Of a DNA stretch of 17,236 bases, positions 7,595 to 14,373 are shown piece by piece. The stretch is taken from the NCBI GenBank assembly GCA_025997795.1, contig BNVB01000053.1:1-17236 (forward strand), read 5' to 3'. Under the pieces are notes generated by a model, which saw nothing but the letters and a program-made list of their open reading frames with translations, did no database searches and was not told the origin of the DNA. Within the stretch, counting starts at the first letter, position 1; each line of letters begins with the position of its first letter. Origin of the DNA: Spirochaetia bacterium. GTDB taxonomy: Bacteria > Spirochaetota > Spirochaetia > Treponematales > Breznakiellaceae. A program made the translations under genes and the position numbers.

Positions 7595-7603
7595 AGATTA
7601 TCA
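7595..7603 (-). promoter_or_regulatory. Possible extended -10 promoter ahead of the DUF4392/pxp genes
   Basis: In the 44-nt gap after lptB, the minus strand reads TGA then TAATCT (extended -10 form TGn-TAnnnT). Its predicted start would leave a short leader containing the AGAGG ribosome binding site. No good -35 box is seen. If real, the pxp genes could be transcribed apart from lptA-lptB. Confidence 0.25.
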
Positions 7604-7620
7604 CGGTCCGGCAAAAAATG

Positions 7621-8346
7621 CTACATTCTGAATTCATTGCCCAGGTATACTTCCCGGACCATGGCATTCCCAAGGATAACATCTTTGCCGCCCCGGGCAA
7701 CAATGGTTCCCTCGTTGATAATAAACGCTTCGGTGGTAATTTCCAGGGTATCCCGCACATTGTGATCGGTTATCAATATGCCAATTCCCTTTTCTGCCAG
7801 GCGGCGGATAATTTCTTTAAGTTCAAATACTGTTTTGGGATCAATCCCTGCAAAGGGTTCGTCCAAGAGCAAAAATTTTGGATCCGTTGCCAGGGCCCGG
7901 GCAATTTCGGTACGGCGCCGTTCACCGCCGGAAAGGGTATAACCGTATTGGCTGCGGATACGGTTAATGCCGAATTCTTCCAAAAGCTGTTCCAGCCGCT
8001 CCTGTTTTTCCGCCTTCTCCATATTGGCACGGGTTTCCAAAATTGCCCAAATATTTTTTTCCACGGTTAATTTGCGGAACACCGACGCTTCCTGGGGCAG
8101 ATAGGTAATACCCAGCCGTGCCCGGCGGTACATCGGTTCCCGGGTTATGTCCGTTTCATTCAGCAGTACCCGGCCGGAAGAAGGCCGGAGGAATCCGGCG
8201 ATAATATAAAAGCTTGTGGTTTTTCCCGCACCATTGGGACCCAGGAGGCCCGCTACTTCGCCGCTCCGCATGGAAAAATCAACGCCCCGTACCACTTCGC
8301 GTTTGCCAAAAAATTTGTGCAGGTCCGCTACCGAAAGACTGTTCAT
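7621..8346 (-). CDS. lptB: LPS/envelope-lipid export ABC transporter ATP-binding protein LptB
   Basis: This is the cytoplasmic ATPase of the Lpt envelope-lipid export machine. The 241-residue protein has Walker A GPNGAGKTT (36-44), Q-loop YLPQEASVFRKL (82-93), signature LSGGERRR (138-145), Walker B FLLLDEPFAGID (158-169) and switch histidine H195 (TDHN). The LPQEASVFRKLTVEKNI stretch and the PFAGIDP motif are typical of LptB. The start overlaps the lptA stop by one base (TAATG), so translation is coupled. Treponemes generally lack classical LPS, so the cargo may be another envelope glycolipid; that point is inference. Its permease partners LptF/LptG are not in the window. Confidence 0.94.
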   Translation of the reverse strand: MNSLSVADLHKFFGKREVVRGVDFSMRSGEVAGLLGPNGAGKTTSFYIIAGFLRPSSGRVLLNETDITREPMYRRARLGITYLPQEASVFRKLTVEKNIWAILETRANMEKAEKQERLEQLLEEFGINRIRSQYGYTLSGGERRRTEIARALATDPKFLLLDEPFAGIDPKTVFELKEIIRRLAEKGIGILITDHNVRDTLEITTEAFIINEGTIVARGGKDVILGNAMVREVYLGNEFRM

Positions 8347-8960
8347 TATTCCCCGCTCTTAACGGAACCGGACACTTCGCCCTGCATGGTTACATCTTCC
8401 GTATCCAGATCTACCCGTATCCGTTCTGCCCGGAATTCATCACTCTTCTTAAACACCACCGGAAAGCCCGAAAGATCCAGGAGTTTTTCTATCCGGCGGT
8501 ATACGGCATATTCGGAACGGCACACAATGTTTTCTTTAAAGAGCCGCACCGCTGCCTGAAAAACGGCAATTTCACTTTTGTCATTGTATTCAATAAAACG
8601 GCCCTTGGCCACCACTTCGTTTTGCCGGTCTTCCAGGGTAGCGTTTCCTTCAAGCCTGGCTATTTTAAGGGTCCGGTCGTAACGCAGCCTGTCACTCTGG
8701 AAGATGATGTTTTTTTCTTCTTCAAAACCCCAGACATTTCCCGTACAATCAATAAATTCGTTGTCTTTGCCCTGGATTTCAATGCGGTCCGCCCGGAGCA
8801 GCATTGAATCGGAATGAACTTCCGCATGGCCCGTAAGAACCAGTGTCTCCTTGCCCGATGCCCGGTTCCCGCTCATGTGGTCGGCCTTAAAGGTAAAGGT
8901 ATCGGCCCAAAGGGGAAAGGAAGCAATAACAAAAACAGCAAGGGTCAGGACTTTTTTCAT
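8346..8960 (-). CDS. lptA: LptA/OstA-like periplasmic bridge protein
   Basis: The 204-residue protein has a signal peptide (KK, then VLTLAVFVIASFPLWA, probable cleavage after residue 19). OstA-type beta-jellyroll sequence follows: FKADHMSG, LVLTGHAEVHSDSMLLRADRIEI, VWGFEEEKNIIFQSDRLRYDR, ARLEGNATLEDRQNEVVAKGRFIEY and FRAERIRVDLDTEDVTMQGEVSG. LptA proteins form the periplasmic bridge that carries envelope lipid from the inner-membrane LptBFG to the outer membrane. The call rests on these repeats and on the one-base overlap with lptB. A strong predicted promoter places the transcript start on the ATG, and no Shine-Dalgarno is present. It is divergent from the first Rrf2 gene. Confidence 0.85.
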   Translation of the reverse strand: MKKVLTLAVFVIASFPLWADTFTFKADHMSGNRASGKETLVLTGHAEVHSDSMLLRADRIEIQGKDNEFIDCTGNVWGFEEEKNIIFQSDRLRYDRTLKIARLEGNATLEDRQNEVVAKGRFIEYNDKSEIAVFQAAVRLFKENIVCRSEYAVYRRIEKLLDLSGFPVVFKKSDEFRAERIRVDLDTEDVTMQGEVSGSVKSGE

Positions 8961-8967
8961 ACCTAGT

Positions 8968-8996
8968 AGTGTACACGGCTATTGACTTTCTTTCAA
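8968..8996 (-). promoter_or_regulatory. Predicted sigma70 promoter for lptA
   Basis: On the minus strand, TTGAAA (8996-8991) and TACACT (8973-8968) are separated by 17 nt. The predicted start is 8960-8961, at the lptA ATG, implying a leaderless transcript. It interlocks with the divergent Rrf2 promoter: the lptA -35 lies between the Rrf2 -35 and -10. Confidence 0.6.
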
Positions 8997-9010
8997 GAAT
9001 ATCCTACTAT
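8982..9010 (+). promoter_or_regulatory. Predicted sigma70 promoter for the Rrf2 pair
   Basis: TTGACT (8982-8987) and TACTAT (9005-9010) are separated by 17 nt. The predicted start is near 9017, giving a roughly 12-nt leader that holds AGGA (9018-9021) seven bases before the ATG at 9029. Confidence 0.65.
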
Positions 9011-9021
9011 TTCAATAGGAT
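9001..9021 (+). promoter_or_regulatory. Inverted-repeat operator, candidate Rrf2 binding site
   Basis: ATCCTA (9001-9006) and its exact complement TAGGAT (9016-9021) are separated by 9 nt, with some further symmetry in the centre. The site covers the -10 box and start of the Rrf2 promoter and lies just upstream of the lptA -35. This position fits autorepression by an Rrf2 protein and possible control of lptA. The binding protein is inferred from position only. Confidence 0.5.
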
Positions 9022-9028
9022 TAGTATT

Positions 9029-9463
9029 ATGCGAATATCAACCAAAGGCCGCTATTCTTTGGAGGCGGTGTTGTATATGTGTCTGCTCCCAAAAGGTGAA
9101 TACAGCAGCACCAAAGCCCTGGCAAAAAATACCGGTATCTCGGAAGGTTACCTGGAACAGCTTTTTATTCCCCTCAGGCGGGCGGGCATTATCAAGGGCC
9201 TGCGGGGATCCCAGGGGGGGTATTCGTCCGCAAAACCTGCAAAAAAAATCACCGTGGGGGAGATCCTTCGAACGGTGGAGGGGCCCCTGGGGCCGGTGGA
9301 CTGTGCGGTAAAAGACAAACTTTGCGCACGGGAAGCCAAATGCACTTCCCGTATAGTATGGAAAGAACTGTACCAGGCCCTGACCAGTTGTGTAGATTCA
9401 ATTACCATGGCGGATTTAACTAAAACATACCTGTTAATGGACGCACCGGAATACCAGATATGA
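9029..9463 (+). CDS. Rrf2 family transcriptional regulator with IscR-like cysteine triad
   Basis: The 144-residue protein has an N-terminal winged helix (MRISTKGRYSLEAVLYM; GISEGYLEQLFIPLRRAGIIKGLRGSQGGYSSAKP) typical of the Rrf2 family. Three cysteines, C92, C99 and C105, have the CX6CX5C spacing close to the IscR [2Fe-2S] ligands (C92, C98, C104 in E. coli). It is therefore probably an Fe-S or redox/NO-responsive repressor. The start at 9029 (AGGA seven bases upstream) is preferred over the earlier in-frame ATG at 8969, which lies upstream of the promoter boxes. It overlaps the second Rrf2 gene as ATGA. No isc, suf or cysK gene is adjacent, so the regulon is unknown. Confidence 0.9.
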   Translation: MRISTKGRYSLEAVLYMCLLPKGEYSSTKALAKNTGISEGYLEQLFIPLRRAGIIKGLRGSQGGYSSAKPAKKITVGEILRTVEGPLGPVDCAVKDKLCAREAKCTSRIVWKELYQALTSCVDSITMADLTKTYLLMDAPEYQI

Positions 9464-9879
9464 AACTTTCTTCCCGGGGCCGTTATGGATTACGGCTCCT
9501 TATCGACTTAATGGAACACCCCAACGAATCTTCCCTGACTGCCGTATCGGAACGGGAGGGCATATCCCTGCGTTACCTGGAACAGTTGGCGATGATCCTT
9601 AAACGGTCCGGTTTTATCCGGGCCGTCCGCGGCGCCGCCGGGGGGTATATTCTTGCAAAACCTGCGGACGAAATTATCCTGGCCGATGTATTGAGCATGC
9701 TGGAAGGAGATATACTGGTGGCGGATCCCGCTATGAGCGGCGAAAGAGAAACCAAAATCCAGCGCTGCATCCGGCTTATGGTATTGGATAAACTTAATAC
9801 AAAAATTGTTCAGGTACTCGAAAATAAAACCCTTGCTTCCCTTGCCGGAAACCATGAAACGGCCATGTACTACATTTGA
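9460..9879 (+). CDS. Rrf2 family transcriptional regulator lacking the cysteine cluster
   Basis: The 139-residue protein has an Rrf2 winged helix (MKLSSRGRYGLRLLIDLMEH; GISLRYLEQLAMILKRSGFIRAVRGAAGGYILAKP) clearly related to its upstream neighbour. The region where the neighbour has three cysteines contains only C103 here, so it probably does not bind the same Fe-S cluster. The start overlaps the upstream stop (ATGA), so the two are likely co-translated and could form a heterodimer or sense different signals; that is inference. A hairpin follows its stop codon. Confidence 0.9.
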   Translation: MKLSSRGRYGLRLLIDLMEHPNESSLTAVSEREGISLRYLEQLAMILKRSGFIRAVRGAAGGYILAKPADEIILADVLSMLEGDILVADPAMSGERETKIQRCIRLMVLDKLNTKIVQVLENKTLASLAGNHETAMYYI

Positions 9880-9888
9880 ATACCGCAT

Positions 9889-9910
9889 AACAGTCCTGTT
9901 GGACTGTTTT
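9889..9910 (+). terminator. Probable intrinsic terminator after the Rrf2 pair
   Basis: AACAGTCC (9889-9896) and GGACTGTT (9901-9908) form a perfect 8-bp stem with a TGTT loop, followed by only a short T run. This is a moderate terminator that separates the Rrf2 pair from the FIST gene. Confidence 0.55.
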
Positions 9911-9940
9911 GCAATCTTACTAGGCTTTTATTTGTTTTTG

Positions 9941-9949
9941 TGTTATATT
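9941..9949 (+). promoter_or_regulatory. Extended -10 promoter for the FIST/kinase genes
   Basis: TGT then TATATT gives an extended -10 (TGn-TATATT), with no convincing -35 at 16-18 nt. The predicted start is at 9956-9957, at the FIST ATG, with no Shine-Dalgarno present, so a leaderless mRNA is possible. Confidence 0.45.
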
Positions 9950-9956
9950 CTACCCC

Positions 9957-11126
9957 ATGATAAGAACGCTCTCTGCCTGCACCGCCGAGATAGACGATGT
10001 AGAAGCCGCTGTTGCTGAAATAAACGGACAGCTTGGTACGGATAAGCTTCTGGCCCACTCCATAGGCATGGTAAGCTGTTTTGCCGATTTTATCAGTTCC
10101 GGGGTTATTGCAGCGCTGGCCAAAGCCCTGCCTTTTCCTATTGCAGGAACCACCACCATTGCGGGGGCTTCCAGCGGAGGCACTAAACGCCAGGGGGAGC
10201 TGCTTCTTTTCTTAACGGTGTTTACCAGCGACGATACGGAATTTGTCGCCGCGGTTACCGACAGCATTACCGGAGAGGACGATAGACCGCTCCGTGCCGC
10301 CTGGGAAAAAACCGGCGGCCAGCGGAGCGATAAGCCGGCAATGATGCTGAGTTTTGCGCCGCTGATCCTTGCCGTATCGGGAGATTTTTATACCGAAGCC
10401 TGGACGGCGATTACCGGTAATGTACCTAACTTTGGAACCCTTTCGGTAGACCATAACCCGGACTACCATGAAGCCCAAACCATCTTTAACGGCGAGGCTT
10501 TTAAAGACCGTTATGTGTTTGTTCTCTTTTATGGAAAAATCAAACCCAAATTTTTTATGGGTGGTATTTCGGAAAAAGAAGCCGTTAAGGAAAAGGGCCT
10601 GGTTACCGCCTCCCAGGGGAATTTGCTCCAGGAGGTAAACGGTATCTCTGTAGCGGATTACCTTGTAAGCCTGGGGCTTACCAAAGACGATGCCGGAAAC
10701 ATTACCGGCATCAATTCCTATCCCTTTATTCTTGATTACAATGACGGAACATCTCCGGTGGTCCGGGTAATGTTTGCCGTTACTCCCGATGGTTCTGCAG
10801 TATGCGGCGGCAAAATTCCCAAGGGGGCAACCCTTACCGTAGGATACATCGATGCCAAGGCAGTACTGGAAAACACAACGGCAATTATTGGCCGTGCAAA
10901 AGCAGCCCTGGAAGAAAACGGATCAATGTTGATCTTTTCCTGTGTAGGCCGTTTTTTTGCCCTGGGTTATAACACTTCTGAGGAGATAGACAAAATCCGT
11001 TCTATCCTGGGGGACACCCCCTTCCACCTGTGTTATTCCGGCACCGAACTTTGTCCCGTCGACGGCGAAAATGGCAGCCTTGTTAACCGGAGTCACAACG
11101 ATACTATCGTAATATGTGTACTGTAA
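9957..11126 (+). CDS. FIST domain sensory protein
   Basis: The 389-residue protein has an N-terminal FIST region (LLAHSIGMVSCFADF, then ALPFPIAGTTTIAGASSGG, then GELLLFLTVFTSDD) and a FIST_C region towards the C terminus (GTSPVVRVMF, IPKGATLTVGYIDAKAVL, SMLIFSCVGRFFALG). FIST is described in the literature as an F-box/intracellular signal-transduction ligand-binding domain, possibly for amino acids. There is no signal peptide or membrane segment, so it is cytoplasmic. Its last 13 nt overlap the start of a hybrid histidine kinase, suggesting that the FIST protein senses a ligand and acts through the kinase. The ligand is unknown. The start codon has no ribosome binding site but lies directly after an extended -10 element. 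Confidence 0.88.
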   Translation: MIRTLSACTAEIDDVEAAVAEINGQLGTDKLLAHSIGMVSCFADFISSGVIAALAKALPFPIAGTTTIAGASSGGTKRQGELLLFLTVFTSDDTEFVAAVTDSITGEDDRPLRAAWEKTGGQRSDKPAMMLSFAPLILAVSGDFYTEAWTAITGNVPNFGTLSVDHNPDYHEAQTIFNGEAFKDRYVFVLFYGKIKPKFFMGGISEKEAVKEKGLVTASQGNLLQEVNGISVADYLVSLGLTKDDAGNITGINSYPFILDYNDGTSPVVRVMFAVTPDGSAVCGGKIPKGATLTVGYIDAKAVLENTTAIIGRAKAALEENGSMLIFSCVGRFFALGYNTSEEIDKIRSILGDTPFHLCYSGTELCPVDGENGSLVNRSHNDTIVICVL

Positions 11127-12799
11127 ATGAGCTGGAACAGGAACTACAAAAAACTCGTTTAACCGTTAAAAAACTTGAACGGGAACTTAAGCAGGCCAAT
11201 ACCCTCATTGAACGAAACAGGGTTACCTTTGTTGCCAAGGATAATCTAAGCCACATTGTTTCCCAAAAAAAATCGGAGCTGGAAATGTATATGAACCTGC
11301 TCCTGGAAAACTGTCCGGACATCATTTTGATTTTTGACCAGGCCGGAAACCTTATCTACTGTACCAATGTATTCCTTAAAGCAACCAATACGGCGGCTTT
11401 TGGCCTTGTTGCGGGTACAAGTTTCCGGGATATATTTACCCGGTATGCCGCAAAGGATCTGCTTGCCAGGGCCGAGGACATTTACCAGGACCAAGAGACA
11501 AAACCCTCGCCGTCATCGGTATACATGACCGACAGCATAGACTTTGACGGCGGCGGCAATTTTAGGCATTACAGTATTCAGATAACGCCGCTGACCGGTG
11601 AAAAAGGCCGCAACATGGGGACCATTGTTATCTTTTACGACACGTCGGAACTTTTAAAGGCCCAGCGGGAAGCGGAAAAAGCAAACAAAGCAAAGTCCGA
11701 TTTTCTTGCCACGGTGTCCCACGAAATACGCACCCCCATGAACGCAATTATCGGCATTTCCAATATGCTCCGTTCTACGGAGCTTTCGGCGGAACAGCAA
11801 ACCTTTGTCAAAAATATCCAAAGTTCTTCCAATGTGCTGCTTACGCTGATAAACGATATTCTGGATTTTTCCAAAATCGAAGCGGGCAAACTGGAACTCG
11901 TAAGCGAGTATTTTAGTTTACCGGCGCTTCTGGAACGGCTTAAAACAATGTTTGAGCTTTTATTCGCCGAAAAAGATTTAAGCTTTCGCTGTTGTTTTGC
12001 GGATAATCTTCCGCTTGCGGTGTTAGGCGATGAAAAACGTATTGGCCAGATTATTTCCAACCTGCTTTCCAATGCCCTTAAATATACCCGGACCGGGGGC
12101 GTTAACTTCAAAACCGCCGTTGATGGTGAAGAAATTGTTATTGAAGTGGAAGATACGGGCATTGGCATTAAAGAAGATTCGGTGTCAAAACTCTTTACCG
12201 CCTTTGAGCAGCTTGATCTTGTACGGAACAAACAGGTTCAGGGTACCGGGCTTGGGCTGGCCATTACCAAAAAACTCTGCGAAATGATGGGCGGTTCCAT
12301 TAAGGTACACAGCGAATATAACAAGGGATCCGTTTTTACCATCCGTCTGCATCTTAAAGAGGGAACCGTTCTGGATCTGCCGGAAGAAAAAAAGCCCGTC
12401 GAAGCTTTTACCGCTCCGGATGCCCAGGTTCTTTTGGTGGACGATATTGACATTAACCTGGAGGTGGCGGCCTTTGTACTTTACACCTACGGAATCACCG
12501 CAGACCTGGCAAAAAGCGGCAGAGAAGCGCTGGAAAAGGCCCAGGCAAAACCCTACGACCTTATTTTGATGGATCACATGATGCCCGAAATGGACGGCGT
12601 GGAAGCAACCCGGCCTATCCGGGCCGGGGGTTATAATGCCAAAACCCCCATTATCGCCCTTACCGCCAATGCGGTTAACGAAGCCAGGACCATGTTCCTG
12701 GCCAACGGTTTTAACGAACTGCTCCCCAAACCCATGGAAAGCAGCGTTCTGGCAGAAGTTCTTCTGCGCTGGCTTCCGGATAAACTGATAAAAAAATAA
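11114..12799 (+). CDS. PAS-domain hybrid histidine kinase with C-terminal receiver
   Basis: The 561-residue protein is soluble, with no membrane segment. An N-terminal coiled coil (about 5-60, NELEQELQKTRLTVKKLERE) is followed by a PAS domain (about 62-180, CPDIILIFDQAGNLIYCTN) and a linker helix. The HisKA domain has the phospho-acceptor H203 (FLATVSHEIRTPMNAIIG). The HATPase_c domain shows the N box (QIISNLLSNALKYT, N320), DTGIG (347-351) and GTGLGLAI (377-384). The receiver domain has D443/D444, phospho-acceptor D487 (LILMDHMMPEMDG) and K539. All catalytic residues are present. There is no HPt or output domain, so an HPt protein elsewhere probably takes the phosphate. It overlaps the FIST gene by 13 nt and lacks its own ribosome binding site, so it is likely translated by coupling. 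Confidence 0.93.
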   Translation: MCTVNELEQELQKTRLTVKKLERELKQANTLIERNRVTFVAKDNLSHIVSQKKSELEMYMNLLLENCPDIILIFDQAGNLIYCTNVFLKATNTAAFGLVAGTSFRDIFTRYAAKDLLARAEDIYQDQETKPSPSSVYMTDSIDFDGGGNFRHYSIQITPLTGEKGRNMGTIVIFYDTSELLKAQREAEKANKAKSDFLATVSHEIRTPMNAIIGISNMLRSTELSAEQQTFVKNIQSSSNVLLTLINDILDFSKIEAGKLELVSEYFSLPALLERLKTMFELLFAEKDLSFRCCFADNLPLAVLGDEKRIGQIISNLLSNALKYTRTGGVNFKTAVDGEEIVIEVEDTGIGIKEDSVSKLFTAFEQLDLVRNKQVQGTGLGLAITKKLCEMMGGSIKVHSEYNKGSVFTIRLHLKEGTVLDLPEEKKPVEAFTAPDAQVLLVDDIDINLEVAAFVLYTYGITADLAKSGREALEKAQAKPYDLILMDHMMPEMDGVEATRPIRAGGYNAKTPIIALTANAVNEARTMFLANGFNELLPKPMESSVLAEVLLRWLPDKLIKK

Positions 12800-12813
12800 A
12801 AAAAACTGCCTTT

Positions 12814-12852
12814 TTGTTTGCAAGCCGCCCAATCATCTATTATCATTATAGT
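12814..12852 (+). promoter_or_regulatory. Probable promoter region of nox
   Basis: Several overlapping matches are seen: TTGTTT (12814-12819) with TATTAT (12838-12843) at 18 nt, or TTGCAA (12818-12823) with TATCAT (12841-12846) at 17 nt. A further TATAGT lies at 12847-12852. The exact boxes cannot be chosen by eye. A leader with AAGGAG follows. Confidence 0.4.
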
Positions 12853-12875
12853 AACACTTAATAAGGAGAACTATG

Positions 12876-14222
12876 ATGAGCAAAATAATTTTAGCCGGGG
12901 CGAACCATGCAGGAACAGCCGCAGCAAATACTATCCTGGACAACCACAAGGATAACAGCCTGGTAATCTTTGACAGTAACAGCAATATCAGCTACCTGGG
13001 CTGCGGAACCGCCCTGTGGATAGGCCGGCAAATTGACAATCCTGAGGGACTTTTTTATGCGTCAAAAGAAAGTTTTGAAAAGAAAGGCGCCGTGGTCCAC
13101 ATGGAAACCGAAGTCAAACGAATCGATTTTGACAAAAAAACCGTGTCCGCCGCGGACAAAAGCGGCAGAGAAATTACCGAAAGTTACGATAAACTTATCA
13201 TTGCCACCGGGTCCCTTCCCATTACGCCAAAGATTCCCGGCCTGGATCTTCCCAATGTGGAATTTGTAAAACTCTTCCAGAACGGCCAGCAGATTAACAA
13301 CATCCTTGACAAGCGCGAAATACAATCCGTGGCGGTGGTAGGTGCGGGTTATATTGGAGTAGAGCTGGCCGAAGCGGTACGCCGCCGTGGAAAAAACGCC
13401 CTGCTCTTTGAAACAGCGGATACCTGCCTTTCCACCTACTATGATGACTGGTTTACCCGCGGCATGGATAAGGTCCTTGCGGATAACGGCATTATTCTTC
13501 ATTTTAACGAACTTGTCGAAGAAATTACCGGAAACGGCAAAGTCGAAGGAATAAAAACCAACAAGGGATTGTATCAGGTTGATATGGTGATCATGGCCAT
13601 TGGCTTTAGGCCCAATGCCGCTTTGGGCAACGGGGTACTTGAGACCTTTACCAACGGCGCCTACAAGGTAAACCTGAAACAGGAAACAAATCTGCCCGGC
13701 GTTTATGCCATTGGCGACTGCGCCACGGTATACAGCAATGCCGTCCAGTCCACCTCTTACATTGCCCTGGCCACCAACGCGGTACGCAGCGGTATTATTG
13801 CCGGACACAATGCCGCCGGCCCGGTCGCCGGCACGGCGCTGGAATCCGCCGGGGTCCAGGGTTCCAACGGCATCTGCATCTTCAACTACAAGATGGTTTC
13901 CACGGGCCTTAATATCAAGGCCGCAGAAAAGGCGGGTTTTATTCCGTCCTATACCGAATTTGAGGACCTGCAAAAACCGGCGTTTATCACAGAAAACAAC
14001 CACAAGGTAAAACTCCGCATTGTTTACGACAAAAACACCCGCCGGGTGCTGGGAGCCCAAATGGCATCGTACCAGGATATTTCCATGGGGATACATATGT
14101 TTTCGCTGGCCATTGAAGAAAAATGTACCATTGATAAACTTAAACTGCTGGATATTTTCTTCCTGCCCCACTTTAACCAGCCTTACAACTATATCACCAT
14201 GGCGGCGTTGTCAGCGGTATAG
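12876..14222 (+). CDS. nox: NADH oxidase (H2O-forming type, NoxE-like flavoprotein)
   Basis: The 448-residue FAD-dependent pyridine nucleotide-disulfide oxidoreductase probably reduces O2 to water with NADH. Seen: FAD-binding GANHAGTA with active-site-region His (H11), single redox cysteine C43 in SYLGCGTALW, ATGS (110-113), NAD-binding GAGYIGVELAEA (156-167), second FAD motif YAIGDCATVYSNA, and the dimerisation domain ending FFLPHFNQPYNYITMAAL. The run of motifs closely follows lactococcal NoxE; CoA-disulfide reductase is the main alternative within the family. The ATG at 12876 is preferred (AAGGAG at 7 nt); the ATG one codon earlier is possible. It has its own promoter and terminator. In an anaerobe it would act in oxygen defence. 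Confidence 0.92.
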   Translation: MSKIILAGANHAGTAAANTILDNHKDNSLVIFDSNSNISYLGCGTALWIGRQIDNPEGLFYASKESFEKKGAVVHMETEVKRIDFDKKTVSAADKSGREITESYDKLIIATGSLPITPKIPGLDLPNVEFVKLFQNGQQINNILDKREIQSVAVVGAGYIGVELAEAVRRRGKNALLFETADTCLSTYYDDWFTRGMDKVLADNGIILHFNELVEEITGNGKVEGIKTNKGLYQVDMVIMAIGFRPNAALGNGVLETFTNGAYKVNLKQETNLPGVYAIGDCATVYSNAVQSTSYIALATNAVRSGIIAGHNAAGPVAGTALESAGVQGSNGICIFNYKMVSTGLNIKAAEKAGFIPSYTEFEDLQKPAFITENNHKVKLRIVYDKNTRRVLGAQMASYQDISMGIHMFSLAIEEKCTIDKLKLLDIFFLPHFNQPYNYITMAALSAV

Positions 14223-14236
14223 GCGGTACCCGAAAG

Positions 14237-14276
14237 CTCCTTTTGCCTAACCGAAAGGAGTTTTATTATTTTTTTT
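14237..14276 (+). terminator. Intrinsic terminator of nox
   Basis: CTCCTTT (14237-14243) pairs with AAAGGAG (14254-14260) in a 7-bp stem with a 10-nt loop, followed by TTTTATTA and a run of T's to 14276. It begins 15 nt after the nox stop. Confidence 0.8.
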
Positions 14277-14298
14277 CTCAAAAAAACACAAAAACCTC

Positions 14299-14327
14299 TT
14301 GACAACTATTCTGACGTACTGTATATT
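14299..14327 (+). promoter_or_regulatory. Strong sigma70 promoter for the lipoprotein gene
   Basis: A consensus TTGACA (14299-14304) and TATATT (14322-14327) are separated by 17 nt. The predicted start is near 14334, inside the palindrome that begins at 14330. This is the best promoter match in the window. Confidence 0.8.
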
Positions 14328-14329
14328 TT

Positions 14330-14355
14330 AATAGGAATGAACGTTCATTCCTATT
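14330..14355 (+). promoter_or_regulatory. 26-bp perfect palindrome at the transcription start, candidate repressor operator
   Basis: AATAGGAATGAAC (14330-14342) is followed immediately by its exact reverse complement (14343-14355). The centre ATGAACGTTCAT resembles operators of TetR-family repressors. It covers the predicted transcription start, where a bound repressor would block initiation. In RNA it would form an 11-bp stem with a four-base loop followed by a T run, so attenuation or 5'-end protection is an alternative. No TetR gene is in the window. Confidence 0.65.
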
Positions 14356-14373
14356 TTTTACAGGAGTAACACA

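Noticed and set aside
12797..12818. A-rich then T-rich stretch after the kinase gene as an intrinsic terminator
   Set aside because: The possible AAAAA/TTTTT stem is too weak and has no GC pairs; no convincing hairpin was found.
13062..14171. 369-codon open frame antisense to nox
   Set aside because: It lies wholly within a well-identified gene on the other strand, its predicted protein shows no recognisable motif, and it has no ribosome binding site; it is a compositional shadow.
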